Shown: one piece after another, positions 19,679 to 29,789 of the stretch
How positions within the stretch are numbered: the first letter of the stretch is position 1
How the letters are laid out: each line of letters starts with the position of its first letter
Origin: an uncultured Myxococcales bacterium
GTDB taxonomy: Bacteria; Myxococcota; Myxococcia; Myxococcales; Myxococcaceae
Direction of reading: 5' to 3'
Length of the DNA: 64,000 nt
Assembly: GCA_937980205.1 (NCBI GenBank)
Contig: CALJKW010000012.1
Span: 1 to 64,000 of the forward strand
Made by a program: the position numbers and the translations under genes
Notes under the pieces: model-generated
What the model was told of the DNA's origin: nothing
The model's database searches: none
What the model saw: the letters and a program-made list of their open reading frames with translations, nothing else

Positions 19679-20269
19679 TCAGGACAGCGGGCGCGCGTTG
19701 CGCGAGCTGCGCGCCTTGAGCTTCGCCGCGTCGCGCCTCACCGCCTTCGGATAGACGCGGTACTCGTCGAGCGCGGTCGGGTCCTTGCGCAGCCGCGCGA
19801 ACTTCGTCGGGCCCATGTTGTAGGCCATGAGCGCGGAGTCCAACGAGTGGAAGCGGTCGTGCAGCTGCCGCACGTAGCGAACGCCGAGGCGCACCGAGAG
19901 CGCAGGGCTGCGCGCGACGACGTCGGCCGGCAGCGGCCAGTGCTGCCGCTCGATGAGGTACGCGAGGGTGACCGGCTGAATCTGCATCAGGCCGCGTGCA
20001 TCGGCGCTCGACACGACGTCGTGCCGGAAGTCGGACTCGACGTCGATGATGCCGAGCACGAGGAACGGGTCGTAGCCGGCGCGCGCGGCCTCTTCGAGGA
20101 TGGCGATGGCGATCTCGCGCCGCACGCCCTCGCTGAAGGTGCTGCGCTCGGCGAGCACGGCCTCGACGGCCGACAGCTGCGCCGCCATGCGCTCGACCTC
20201 CGGGGCGTAGCGACCAGCGCCCGCCACCACCACCCAGCCCGCCACCACCGCCCCAAGAAGCCCCGCCAT
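19679..20269 (-). CDS. Lytic transglycosylase (SLT domain)
   Basis: 196 residues from ATG 20269, with GGAGG just upstream; longer readings carry no signal. The N-terminus MAGLLGAVVAGWVVVAGAG is a signal anchor. The SLT domain covers about residues 70-190, with catalytic Glu in IDVESDF, GLMQIQP, and AYNMGP. Such enzymes cleave the glycan strands of peptidoglycan, making 1,6-anhydro ends. It sits alone, divergent from nothing close, and may work in cell-wall turnover or secretion-channel opening. Confidence 0.88.
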   Translation of the reverse strand: MAGLLGAVVAGWVVVAGAGRYAPEVERMAAQLSAVEAVLAERSTFSEGVRREIAIAILEEAARAGYDPFLVLGIIDVESDFRHDVVSSADARGLMQIQPVTLAYLIERQHWPLPADVVARSPALSVRLGVRYVRQLHDRFHSLDSALMAYNMGPTKFARLRKDPTALDEYRVYPKAVRRDAAKLKARSSRNARPLS

Positions 20270-20352
20270 ACCGCCTCCCCCCAGATGAATAAGAGGGCGC
20301 ACGCCGCCGCGCGGCGTCCCGGTGAGTATGGCGGGGAGGTGACATCGGCAGG

Positions 20353-20796
20353 CTACGCCGGCAGATAGGCGTCGACGGTAACGCTCTGCGCCCGCGCGAA
20401 GCCGGCGACGAAGCGGATGCTCTCGAGCTCGAGCCGCGCCGGCTGAAAGTCCTTCAGCGTCACCCACACCTTGGCCTCGTCGTGGGTCGAGACGAAGCGC
20501 TGCTTCGCGGCTTCGGCGTCGTCACCGGTCAGCCACATCACGCGCCCGCTCAGCGTCACGCGGGGACGGTCGAGCGAGCTCGACTCGGCGCCGCTGATCA
20601 ACACCGAGGCCCGCGCGTCGGCGCGCAGGTTCTTCGTGTGCTCGGCCAGCGACGAGAGCAGGAACACCGGCCGGCCCTCGCCGTCGGCGCTGACGGCCAC
20701 CAGCGTCGCGAGCGGGCTGCCGTCTGAGGCCACCGTCGCCAGCGTCGCGACCCGCGCCGCCTTCACCAGTGCCTTCGCCTCGGCTGCTCCGCTCAC
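20353..20796 (-). CDS. PPOX/HugZ-fold flavin- or haem-binding protein
   Basis: 147 residues from GTG 20796. The split-barrel fold of pyridoxamine phosphate oxidase-like proteins is seen in VATLATVASDGSPLATLVAV, FLLSSLAEHTKNLRADARAS and the closing WVTLKDFQPARLELESIRF. Members bind FMN, F420 or haem and reduce small molecules or degrade haem; the substrate here is unknown. It begins 10 bases after the dienelactone hydrolase stop and is probably in one transcript with it. Confidence 0.82.
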   Translation of the reverse strand: MSGAAEAKALVKAARVATLATVASDGSPLATLVAVSADGEGRPVFLLSSLAEHTKNLRADARASVLISGAESSSLDRPRVTLSGRVMWLTGDDAEAAKQRFVSTHDEAKVWVTLKDFQPARLELESIRFVAGFARAQSVTVDAYLPA

Positions 20797-20806
20797 GACG
20801 CCGACA

Positions 20807-21544
20807 CTAGCCGAAGGTCTCGGCGAGGAACTCACCGAGGGTCTTCCAGGCGCGCCGCGCCGCCCTGGGCTCGTAGGCGATGCCGCGCTCGGGCCACCGC
20901 GCAGCCTCGAACGTGAACGCGTGCATCGCGTGGCCGTAGACGTGGAGCTGCCAATCGGCGCCGGCCTCGGTGAGCTCGCGCGTGATGGCCAGCACGTCCT
21001 CGGGCGGAGCCGTCGGGTCCTCCCAGCCGTGCAGGAGGAGGACGCTCGCCCGAATCGAGCGCCGCGGCTCGAGCTGCGGCGGGCGGAGCACCCCGTGCAC
21101 GCTGACGGCGGCGCGGAGCTCGGGCGGGTCGGCGCGCGCGAGGTCGAGCGCGCAGAGGCCACCGAAGCAGAAGCCGAGGACGGCGATTCGCGCCGGGTCG
21201 ACCGCGGGGTGGGCCGCGGCTGCCTTCAGGCCCAGCAACAGCCGGCGGCGGAGCAGCGCGCGATCCGCGAGCAGCGGCCCCATCAGGTGGCTGTTGTCGC
21301 CGAGCTCGTCGCCGCGCACGCCCGCGCCGTAGACGTCGATGCCGAACGCGACGTAGCCGAGCGCCGCGACGCGCTGGGCGACGGCCTTCATGCCGCGGTT
21401 CAGGCCGCTCCAGTCGTGGGCGAGCACGACGCACGGGCGTGGGCCCGCCGCGTGCGGATGCGCCACGTGTCCCAGGAAGCGCTCTCCCTCGCCCTCGTAG
21501 GGCAGGTCCTCGGTGCGGTACGGCGCGGGGTCAGGTGCAGACAT
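20807..21544 (-). CDS. Dienelactone hydrolase family protein
   Basis: 245 residues from ATG 21544 (MSAPDPAPYRTEDLPYEGEG). The alpha/beta hydrolase fold has the nucleophile Cys in LGFCFGG, the acid Asp in HGWEDP, and the His in GHAMHAFTF, the Cys-Asp-His triad typical of dienelactone hydrolases. An oxyanion-type HDWSGL motif is near residue 45. It may hydrolyse lactones or thioesters; no aromatic-degradation genes are nearby. It lies 53 bases downstream of the AraC regulator, which may control it. Confidence 0.86.
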   Translation of the reverse strand: MSAPDPAPYRTEDLPYEGEGERFLGHVAHPHAAGPRPCVVLAHDWSGLNRGMKAVAQRVAALGYVAFGIDVYGAGVRGDELGDNSHLMGPLLADRALLRRRLLLGLKAAAAHPAVDPARIAVLGFCFGGLCALDLARADPPELRAAVSVHGVLRPPQLEPRRSIRASVLLLHGWEDPTAPPEDVLAITRELTEAGADWQLHVYGHAMHAFTFEAARWPERGIAYEPRAARRAWKTLGEFLAETFG

Positions 21545-21597
21545 GCTCCGAAGCTTCCGCCTCGGGGCCGGCGCGGTCTTGAACGTTTGGGACATCG

Positions 21598-22410
21598 CTA
21601 CAGGTAGAAGGTCGGCCCGGCGTTCGAGGCCTCGGCCTCCATGCGGGCGAGCAGCGACGGAGCGGCTCGCGCGTAGGCGCCTGGCGTGACGCCGAGCCGC
21701 CGCCGCCAGGCACGAATCTGGTGCGCCTGGTCGCTGTAGCCGTCGGCGGGGTCTCCGTGGCGGCGCTGCGAGGCCTGAAGGCTGCCCTGCAGGCGCTCGA
21801 GGTCCACCCACGACCGGGGCGAGATGCCGGTGTGCTCTCGAAACCAGCGGGCGAGCTGCCGCCGTGAGACGCCGGCTGCGCGCGCCGCCGCCTCGACGGA
21901 GTCCCCCGCGCGCAGCCGCTCACGGGCGAAGGCGAGGCGGCCCAGCTCGCGGGGCTCGGGGACGCGGTCGAGCCGAGCGGCGAGCCAGCGCTCGATGCTC
22001 GAGCGCACCTCGGCCGGCGACCACCGCCGCGTGACGTCGGCGTGCGCCGCGCGGCAGGTGAGGCTGCCCTCGAGGTCGGCGAGGTCCGCGAGCTGCCCCG
22101 CGATGAGGCTGCCGATGCCCGGGAACAGGCGGGCGAGCCCGCGCAGGTTCAGCATCACCATCACGAAGCGCGTCTGTGCGTCCGAGCGCCAGGTGCGCGC
22201 GCAGGGTTGGAGGCCGAGCAACGAGACCGACGGCACCGGGGTGCCCGCCTCGGTCAGGTTGGGGCGGCCGAAGTTGAACGAGAGGACGGCGCCGGCCTGG
22301 GGGCTGGTGCGAATCGGCTGCCCCGCGTGCTCGCCGCTCCAGTCTTCGACCAGCCAGTACCCCGTCACGTAGGGCGCGAGCGGCGCCGACGGGCTGAGGA
22401 TCGACAACAT
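21598..22410 (-). CDS. AraC-family transcriptional regulator
   Basis: 270 residues from ATG 22410. The C-terminal about 100 residues hold two helix-turn-helix motifs (GDSVEAAARAAGVSRRQLAR then YSDQAHQIRAWRRRLGVTP), the AraC/XylS DNA-binding fold. The N-terminal half is a cupin-like sensing part that I cannot assign to a ligand. Lying directly upstream of dienelactone hydrolase, it is a likely local regulator. Confidence 0.85.
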   Translation of the reverse strand: MLSILSPSAPLAPYVTGYWLVEDWSGEHAGQPIRTSPQAGAVLSFNFGRPNLTEAGTPVPSVSLLGLQPCARTWRSDAQTRFVMVMLNLRGLARLFPGIGSLIAGQLADLADLEGSLTCRAAHADVTRRWSPAEVRSSIERWLAARLDRVPEPRELGRLAFARERLRAGDSVEAAARAAGVSRRQLARWFREHTGISPRSWVDLERLQGSLQASQRRHGDPADGYSDQAHQIRAWRRRLGVTPGAYARAAPSLLARMEAEASNAGPTFYL

Positions 22411-22442
22411 GCCGCGCAAGATGTTGCGACAGGGCGAAGCGG

Positions 22443-23435
22443 TCAGCCAGGGTGAAGGCTTCGCAAGACCTCGGCGAGCTGCGCCGGCCCGGGCAGCACA
22501 CGCTTGAGCTGCCCATCGCTGCCGTACACGAGCAGCAGCGGCAGCGGCAGCTCGCCTCCGCGCGCGAGCGCGTCCGCCGCGGCCTCGGGCAGCTGGCGCG
22601 CCGGCGTCTTGATGCCGAGCGAGGCGGCCGCGGCCTCGGGAGTGTCTCCCTCCGCCACGATGCCCAGCGCCACGACGCGCGCGCCGGTGAGCTTCGCGAG
22701 CACCGGAGCCTCGTCCGCGCAGGGCCGGCAGCCGCGCGTGAACAGCTGCACGACGGTGGGCACCTCGGCCTTCTCGAGCCCGAGGGCGCCGAGCGTCGAG
22801 GGCCACCCCGCGGGCTGCTCGACGCGCGGGCGCGCGAACTTCTCCGAGCGGCTGGGCTTCGGCGCGTTCCGCTCGACGAGCGTGTGCCGCATGCCGGCGA
22901 GCAGCGGGCCGAAGGTCTCGCGGCGGCCGCTTCTCCACTTCACGTCGACGGTGACGGCGCGCGCGTCACCGAGCCCCAGGTGCACGGTCGGCGGCACGGT
23001 GCTCGCGTAGCCGCGCGCGAGCGTGGCGGTGAAGGCGCCCAGCCCGTCGGCGCGGACCTCGACGCCCTCGGCGTCGCGCGGGCCCGAGCGGCTGCCGAGC
23101 TGCAGCTCGACCGCGCGGCCGTTCGCGCCGACGTTCTCGAACAGCTGCAGGCGCGCGCCGGCCCGCGAGAGCATGAGCAGCTCCTGGTCTCCGTCGCCGT
23201 CGAAGTCGGCGGGGACGAGGCTGCGGCCGTCGAGGCGCGAGTCGAAGCCCTCGGCGAACGCGACCTCTTCGTAGCCGCCGTCGGCCTGGCGGCGCCAGAG
23301 GCGCTTCGGCTCCCAGCCGGAGAGCGAGCTCGGGAAGGGCTTGTCCTGCGTCACGACCATGCGCTGGACCAGGTCGAGGTCTGCCGGGCTCAGCTGCTGT
23401 CTCTGGGACGCCACGACCTGGCGCCAGTACACGCT
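22443..23435 (-). CDS. C-terminal part of FG-GAP/ASPIC/thioredoxin protein, downstream of in-frame TGA
   Basis: Read from GTG 23432 it has 329 residues, but it has no signal peptide and no Shine-Dalgarno, and is in the same frame as the gene upstream, separated only by TGA AGC. It continues the propeller (LVPADFDGDGDQELLMLS), then an ASPIC/UnbV domain (about residues 105-165, VHLGLGDARAVTVDVKW), then a thioredoxin-like domain (FTRGCRPCADE, redox CxxC) to the end. These modules belong to secreted CRTAC1-type proteins; the combination with thioredoxin suggests a periplasmic redox or assembly role. Either the TGA is read through (see hairpin entry), or the gene is disrupted. Confidence 0.7.
   Translation of the reverse strand, partial: SVYWRQVVASQRQQLSPADLDLVQRMVVTQDKPFPSSLSGWEPKRLWRRQADGGYEEVAFAEGFDSRLDGRSLVPADFDGDGDQELLMLSRAGARLQLFENVGANGRAVELQLGSRSGPRDAEGVEVRADGLGAFTATLARGYASTVPPTVHLGLGDARAVTVDVKWRSGRRETFGPLLAGMRHTLVERNAPKPSRSEKFARPRVEQPAGWPSTLGALGLEKAEVPTVVQLFTRGCRPCADEAPVLAKLTGARVVALGIVAEGDTPEAAAASLGIKTPARQLPEAAADALARGGELPLPLLLVYGSDGQLKRVLPGPAQLAEVLRSLHPG
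23403..23427 (-). other. SECIS-like hairpin after in-frame TGA
   Basis: On the minus strand the stem CTGGCGCC (23427-23420) pairs with GGCG (23412-23409) and CCAG (23406-23403) around a two-base bulge; the loop AGGTCGT starts one base before GGTC. The loop guanine is 18 bases after the TGA, close to the spacing in the E. coli fdhF SECIS, and both have GGU(C) in the apical loop. No search was made for selA, selB, selC or selD, so this is a hypothesis only. Confidence 0.25.
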
Positions 23436-24890
23436 TCAAAGGTCTTTTCGCTTCGGGTCGCTGTAGTAGCCGTTGGCGACGGCGACCTCGAGCTGGCCGT
23501 CGTCGTCGGCGTCGAACATCACCGAGCCGAAGGCCCACAGGCCGCGGTTGAGGCCGAGCTCGGGGGCGCGCTCGGCGAAGCCTCCGTCGTCGAGCGCGAG
23601 GTAGACGGTGTTGCCGCGCGCGAACTTCTCGAGCAGCGCCTTGCCCGCCGCGTCCATCGCGGTGTTGCCGACGACGCGCGTGCCGGCCTTCGAGAACATG
23701 TTGGCGACGTAGAGGTCGAGCCGGCCGTCACGGTCGAGGTCGGCGACGTCGGCGCTCATGCCGTTGCCGGGGTCGTCGAGGCCGCGCTCCCTGGCGACGT
23801 TGCGCGCGCCGCCGTCGGCCTCGAAGACGTAGAGGTCGTTCGAGCCGAAGTCGTTGGCGACGTACAGCTGCGGTCTGCCGAGGCCGAGCAGGTCCGCGGA
23901 GACCGCCGCGAGGCTCCATCGCCCGGGAGCGGCCGGCAGCGGCCACGGCGTGAAGCCGAGCTTGCCGTCGCCGCGGTACAGCCGCACCGGCTCGCCGTTC
24001 TTCGTCTCGAGCATGTTCGAGGGCACGAAGGCGGTGAGCGGGTAGGGAAGCAGCACGAGGTCGAGGTTCGAGTCGCCGTCGAGGTCCGAGGCGAGGGCCG
24101 ACTGCAGGCGGCCGCCGCGGTCGAGGGAGCCGAAGGGCGTGAGCTTGCCGTCGCGGTTCTCGAGCACCGCCGGCGCGGCGTCGCGGAAGTAGACGGCGAG
24201 CAGGTCGGCGTCACCGTCGTTGTCGAAGTCGCCGGCAGCCACGGAGCTCACGAAGTTGTCCTTCGGGGCCTCGAGGAGCAGCGAGCGCTCGAAGTGGTAG
24301 CCGCGGTCGCCGCCCTCGACGTTGCGGAAGAGGTAGAGCGAGGGGCCGTCGACGGCCGCGAAGTCGAGCCGCCCGTCGCCGTCGAAGTCGCGCACCGCGA
24401 GGCCGCCGGTGAGGATCTCGGCCGACGCGGGGCCGCCCTTTCGCGCGGGGAACGAGAGGCCCACCTGCGCGCCGACCTCGAGGAAGCGCGGCGCTTCGCG
24501 GCGGACGGCGTGCTCCCAGCCGACGGTGAACGACGCGAGCTGCCAGCCGGTGCCGAGCTTCTTCACCCGGCCGTCACCCTCGCCGCGCTCGATGACGCGG
24601 GCGCCCGAGGCGTCGCGGCCCTCGAGCTCCCACAACAGGTGCGCCGCGCGTGAGGCGGCGCCGGTCGCCTCGAGCTTCAGCGCGCGCAGCGAGCACGAGG
24701 TGACCCAGACGAGCTGCTTCGGCACCGGGTGCGCGCCGGGAGCCGCGAGCGCCACGGGCACCGAGCGCGCTCCGCCCTTGAGCGCCGAGCAGATGGCGTC
24801 GAAGCGGTCCTCGAGCTGGTCGTTGAGCGCCTCGATGGCGTCGAGGCGCGGGTCGGCGGACAGCGCCAGGGCGAGCAGCAGCGGGGCCAT
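23436..24890 (-). CDS. N-terminal part of FG-GAP/ASPIC-type secreted protein, ends at in-frame TGA
   Basis: 484 residues from ATG 24890 (GTG 24908 also in frame). MAPLLLALALSADPRLDA is a signal peptide. The rest is a series of FG-GAP/VCBS blades with calcium-binding D-x-D-x-D-G loops (DFDGDGRLDFAAVDG, DFDNDGDADLLAVYF, DLDGDSNLDLVLLPY, DLDRDGRLDLYVANM). The frame ends mid-blade with DPKRKDL then TGA at 23438-23436; the next codons continue the same frame (SVYWRQVV) into 22443-23435. Read as one, the gene would encode about 815 residues. FG-GAP/ASPIC proteins are extracellular propellers of unclear function. Confidence 0.75.
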   Translation of the reverse strand: MAPLLLALALSADPRLDAIEALNDQLEDRFDAICSALKGGARSVPVALAAPGAHPVPKQLVWVTSCSLRALKLEATGAASRAAHLLWELEGRDASGARVIERGEGDGRVKKLGTGWQLASFTVGWEHAVRREAPRFLEVGAQVGLSFPARKGGPASAEILTGGLAVRDFDGDGRLDFAAVDGPSLYLFRNVEGGDRGYHFERSLLLEAPKDNFVSSVAAGDFDNDGDADLLAVYFRDAAPAVLENRDGKLTPFGSLDRGGRLQSALASDLDGDSNLDLVLLPYPLTAFVPSNMLETKNGEPVRLYRGDGKLGFTPWPLPAAPGRWSLAAVSADLLGLGRPQLYVANDFGSNDLYVFEADGGARNVARERGLDDPGNGMSADVADLDRDGRLDLYVANMFSKAGTRVVGNTAMDAAGKALLEKFARGNTVYLALDDGGFAERAPELGLNRGLWAFGSVMFDADDDGQLEVAVANGYYSDPKRKDL

Positions 24891-24951
24891 TCGCGCCGCA
24901 CGTAGCACAGGAGGTGCGCCGCCTCACCTTCACGAGGGCGAACGGAGGTGA

Positions 24952-26019
24952 CTACTGCGCCGGCGCCGGTCGCTTCACCCTCGCGCGGAACACCGTGTCG
25001 AGCCCGCCGCCGCCGGCGCCGCCTCCGGCGACGAAGAGCCAGTCCCCCACCACCGTCATCGTGTGATTGCTGCGCGGCTCGGGCAGCGAGGCCTGTGCGT
25101 TCCACTCGCCGAGCGAGCTCGCGTCGGCCTTCGCGGACCAGACCACCGGCAGCGGCGCGACGCCGAAGAGCTGCGTGCGCCCACCGGAGACGAACACCCA
25201 GCCGTCCACCTCCGCCGCGGCGCCGAAGGCGCGGGCCTCGGGCAGGGGCGTCGTCTCGCCGACGGAGCCGGAGCCCAGGCCGATCGCGGTCACGGAGCTC
25301 TGCACCGCGTTCGCGTCGCCGTAGCCGCCGATGATGAACGCCGCCTCGGCGGTGAACGCGACCTGCGGCTTGCCGCGGAAGCTCATCGCGTACGGCGTCG
25401 ACGTCCACGCCGACAGCGTGCTGCCGAGCGTCGCGGTCGCGAGCACGGCCTCAGCGGCGCCTTCGCTCGAGAGCCGTGCGTCGTTCAGCCACAGCGTGTC
25501 CCCACGCAGCTTCGCGAGGCCGCCGAGCGAGCGGCGCCCATACGGCAGCGTGCCGACCTCGCTCCAGGCGCCGAGCGTTCCGTCCTCGCCCACCGCCGCC
25601 GTCCACACGCGCCCGTTGAGCGAGTCGTCCGCGAACAGCCCGCCGAGCAGCACGAGCGTGGTGCCGTCGAAGGCGAGCACGCAATCGACGCCCGCGGCGG
25701 GCAGTCGGCCGGCGAGCCTCCACTCCTGCAGCGCGCCGTCGCTGCCGACCTTCGCGAGCTGCACGTCGTCCAGCGTGACGAAGTCGGTGGCGCCTGCCGG
25801 CTTGTAGTTGCCGCCGGCGATGATCAGCCGATCTCCGAACGCAGCGGCGCAGTGGTTCGCGCGAGCCACCGGCAGCGGCCGGTCGACCTGCCACGCGTCG
25901 AGCGTGCCGTCCGCGGCGACGAGCGCCGGCCCGCGAACGACGGGGCCGAGCCCGCCGGGCAGCAGCTCCTGCGGCACTCCGCCGCACGCCATCAGCAGCA
26001 CCACGAGAGCTCGTCGCAT
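24952..26019 (-). CDS. Kelch-like propeller lipoprotein
   Basis: 355 residues from ATG 26019; MRRALVVLLMACGG is a lipoprotein signal with Cys13. The body has repeats of the type W-x-x-LPxARxxH, GDRLIIAGGN, GTTLVLLGGLF, AAFIIGGYGD, WVFVSGGRT and WLFVAGGGA, giving a Kelch-type beta-propeller of about six or seven blades. A promoter-like TTGATT-17-TTAAGG lies 9 bases upstream, overlapping the stop of the gene at 26054-26977. Ligand unknown. Confidence 0.85.
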   Translation of the reverse strand: MRRALVVLLMACGGVPQELLPGGLGPVVRGPALVAADGTLDAWQVDRPLPVARANHCAAAFGDRLIIAGGNYKPAGATDFVTLDDVQLAKVGSDGALQEWRLAGRLPAAGVDCVLAFDGTTLVLLGGLFADDSLNGRVWTAAVGEDGTLGAWSEVGTLPYGRRSLGGLAKLRGDTLWLNDARLSSEGAAEAVLATATLGSTLSAWTSTPYAMSFRGKPQVAFTAEAAFIIGGYGDANAVQSSVTAIGLGSGSVGETTPLPEARAFGAAAEVDGWVFVSGGRTQLFGVAPLPVVWSAKADASSLGEWNAQASLPEPRSNHTMTVVGDWLFVAGGGAGGGGLDTVFRARVKRPAPAQ

Positions 26020-26028
26020 GGCGCGCGC

Positions 26029-26057
26029 CCTTAACACCCGGCTGATTCCAGAATCAA
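26029..26057 (-). promoter_or_regulatory. Putative sigma70-type promoter
   Basis: Minus strand TTGATT (26057-26052), a 17-base spacer, then TTAAGG (26034-26029), ending 9 bases before the ATG at 26019. The -35 overlaps the end of the upstream lipase-like gene. It would give an almost leaderless mRNA. Confidence 0.35.
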
Positions 26058-26977
26058 GGTGTGACGGGGACGAGGCGGCCGAGCGCGAGCTGGCGGGCGG
26101 CGTAGAGCAGCGAGTCGTCGTGGCCGAGCGTCGCGGGCAGGTCGACGAGGCGCGCGCCCTTCACCACGGCGCTGAGCGCGTTCGGCTGGTAGCCGGCGCG
26201 GCTGGGCTTCATCACGTTGTCGGCGGGGTACTGCGTCCGCAGGTGAAGCACGGTCACGTTGGGCGCGGCGGCGGGGTAGCCGCTGCGGGCGGCTCCCAGG
26301 TCGTTGAAGAACTGCGTGCGGTCGTCGTGCTCGTCGGTGGGCACCAGCGCGCCGACGCCGGCGAGCGGAGACGCGACGGTGACGAGCAGCAGCCCGTGCT
26401 CGTGCTGCTCGAGCTTGAAGCGGCTGGCGGCGAAGGCGCCGAGGACTCCGCCGGCGCTGTGCCCCAACAGCACGATGGGGTTGTCGGGGTAGCACTGCGC
26501 CAGGCGGTGAACCCCGTCGAGCAGGCCGGCGAGGATGGCGCCGCGCTCCGCGTAGGCGAACCACTTGTACATGTACATGCCGGCGGGCTGCGTGCGCGCG
26601 AGCGTGGGGATGACGCCGACCCACTCGTTGCCGACGCCGCCGATGCCGTGGACGAAGACATAGAGGGTGCCCCCGCGCGGGCCGTCGGGCCCGAGGACGT
26701 CGGCGCAGTCGGCGCCCGCGGGGAGCGACGGCACCGGGTGAAACTGCTTCTGGTGCGTCTGCAGCACCCGCTCCATGTACGGGGCGTCGTTCTCTTCCTC
26801 GAGCGAGGACGCGGGCGGCAGCTCGAGCGCGCCGTCTTCGGCGAGGTGGAGCAGCGGCGTGACCTGGTACCAGCCGGTCTGTACGCCGCTGAGCTTGCGG
26901 ATGACGTCGCCCATCGCGCTGCCGCCGGTGATGCACCCGGCGAGCAGGAGCACGAGCGTTGTGAGCACCAGCCGCAC
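26054..26977 (-). CDS. Alpha/beta-hydrolase lipoprotein (lipase-like)
   Basis: 307 residues from GTG 26977; MRLVLTTLVLLLAGC is a lipoprotein signal. The hydrolase core has YVFVHGIGG (oxyanion loop), then the nucleophile elbow GHSAGG, with a plausible acid and His later (TLGHDDSLL). The fold fits a PGAP1/lipase-type esterase acting on lipids or esters outside the cytoplasm. It is divergent from the secreted isoamylase with only 39 bases between the starts, so the two promoters overlap or are shared. Confidence 0.82.
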   Translation of the reverse strand: MRLVLTTLVLLLAGCITGGSAMGDVIRKLSGVQTGWYQVTPLLHLAEDGALELPPASSLEEENDAPYMERVLQTHQKQFHPVPSLPAGADCADVLGPDGPRGGTLYVFVHGIGGVGNEWVGVIPTLARTQPAGMYMYKWFAYAERGAILAGLLDGVHRLAQCYPDNPIVLLGHSAGGVLGAFAASRFKLEQHEHGLLLVTVASPLAGVGALVPTDEHDDRTQFFNDLGAARSGYPAAAPNVTVLHLRTQYPADNVMKPSRAGYQPNALSAVVKGARLVDLPATLGHDDSLLYAARQLALGRLVPVTP

Positions 26978-27016
26978 GAGGGCATCCCTAATCAGCGCGT
27001 GGTAAGCGCGCTGGCG

Positions 27017-29062
<2,046 letters not shown>

Positions 29063-29103
29063 CGGTTCGCCGGGCGGCCAGAGTCGCTTGGGGTGTCCAC
29101 CGG

Positions 29104-29148
29104 CGCGCTTCGACTGCACGCATCGCGCTCCGCTCAGCGTGAGCGGGA
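29104..29148 (+). repeat. REP-like element (single arm)
   Basis: A single arm of the family described at 39654-39762: GCGCGCTTCGACTG, then a variable middle, then GCTCCGCTCAGCGTGAGCGG. It lies between the isoamylase gene and a convergent small gene. Confidence 0.6.
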
Positions 29149-29162
29149 GGCTGCGCCCAAGC

Positions 29163-29468
29163 TCACTTCTTCTTCGGGCCCCAGCCGCCGGAGGACTTCT
29201 TGGGCGCGGGCGCCCTGGCGGGGCCGACCGCCTTCTGCACCACGTCCATGATGGCGGCGCTGGCTTCTTTCGACTTCTTCTTCTCTGACAGCATGTACGC
29301 GAGCGTGGCGAGCTGCTGCAGCGCTTCCTGGTACTGCGGCTTGCCCTCGAGCTGCTTCAGCTGAACGGAGAGCTCACCCGCCGCCTTGTCGGAGAGCAGA
29401 AAGACGCCGCCGGCGCCCTTCGTCAGGCGCCGCATCGTGTCGTCGATGATGGGGAGCGACCCGCTCAC
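29163..29468 (-). CDS. Small helical protein of unknown function
   Basis: 101 residues from GTG 29468, overlapping the stop of the next upstream gene by 4 bases. Mostly helical: DDTMRRLTKGAGGVFLLSDK, a Gln/Leu-rich amphipathic middle (about 35-60), then a Lys-rich end with SSGGWGPKKK. No signal peptide or TM. Cotranscribed with the 84-residue gene upstream. Not a family I recognise. Confidence 0.6.
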   Translation of the reverse strand: MSGSLPIIDDTMRRLTKGAGGVFLLSDKAAGELSVQLKQLEGKPQYQEALQQLATLAYMLSEKKKSKEASAAIMDVVQKAVGPARAPAPKKSSGGWGPKKK

Positions 29469-29719
29469 TCCTGCACGTGACCGTCGGCAGCCTTGTACGC
29501 GTTCCAGCCTTCGGAGGCGGGGCCGCGCATGCGCAGCGCGCCTTCGAGGCCGGGGTAGGTGCCGGCGACCCAGCTCGAGACGGCGTACTTCGCGAGGTTG
29601 TTGAGCCCGTCGAACTCGCGCTTGAGCGCCGCGAACTCCTGCTGCGAGATGCCGTCTTTGGCGGCGTTCTGAACGTTCTGCTTGAAGTTCGCGCCGGTGA
29701 ATCTGCCGATGAGGCTCAT
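29465..29719 (-). CDS. Small protein of unknown function
   Basis: 84 residues from ATG 29719. Helical start (MSLIGRFTGANFKQNVQNAA), then QQEFAALKREFDGLNNLAKY. No signal or TM. First gene of a two-gene pair with 29163-29468; divergent from lspA with 70 bases between. Confidence 0.6.
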   Translation of the reverse strand: MSLIGRFTGANFKQNVQNAAKDGISQQEFAALKREFDGLNNLAKYAVSSWVAGTYPGLEGALRMRGPASEGWNAYKAADGHVQE

Positions 29720-29789
29720 AGGGACCTCATTCTTCCGTCACCTGCCGCGCAGGCGCAAGCCGCCGATGAAGCTGCTATAGGCGTCGCCC

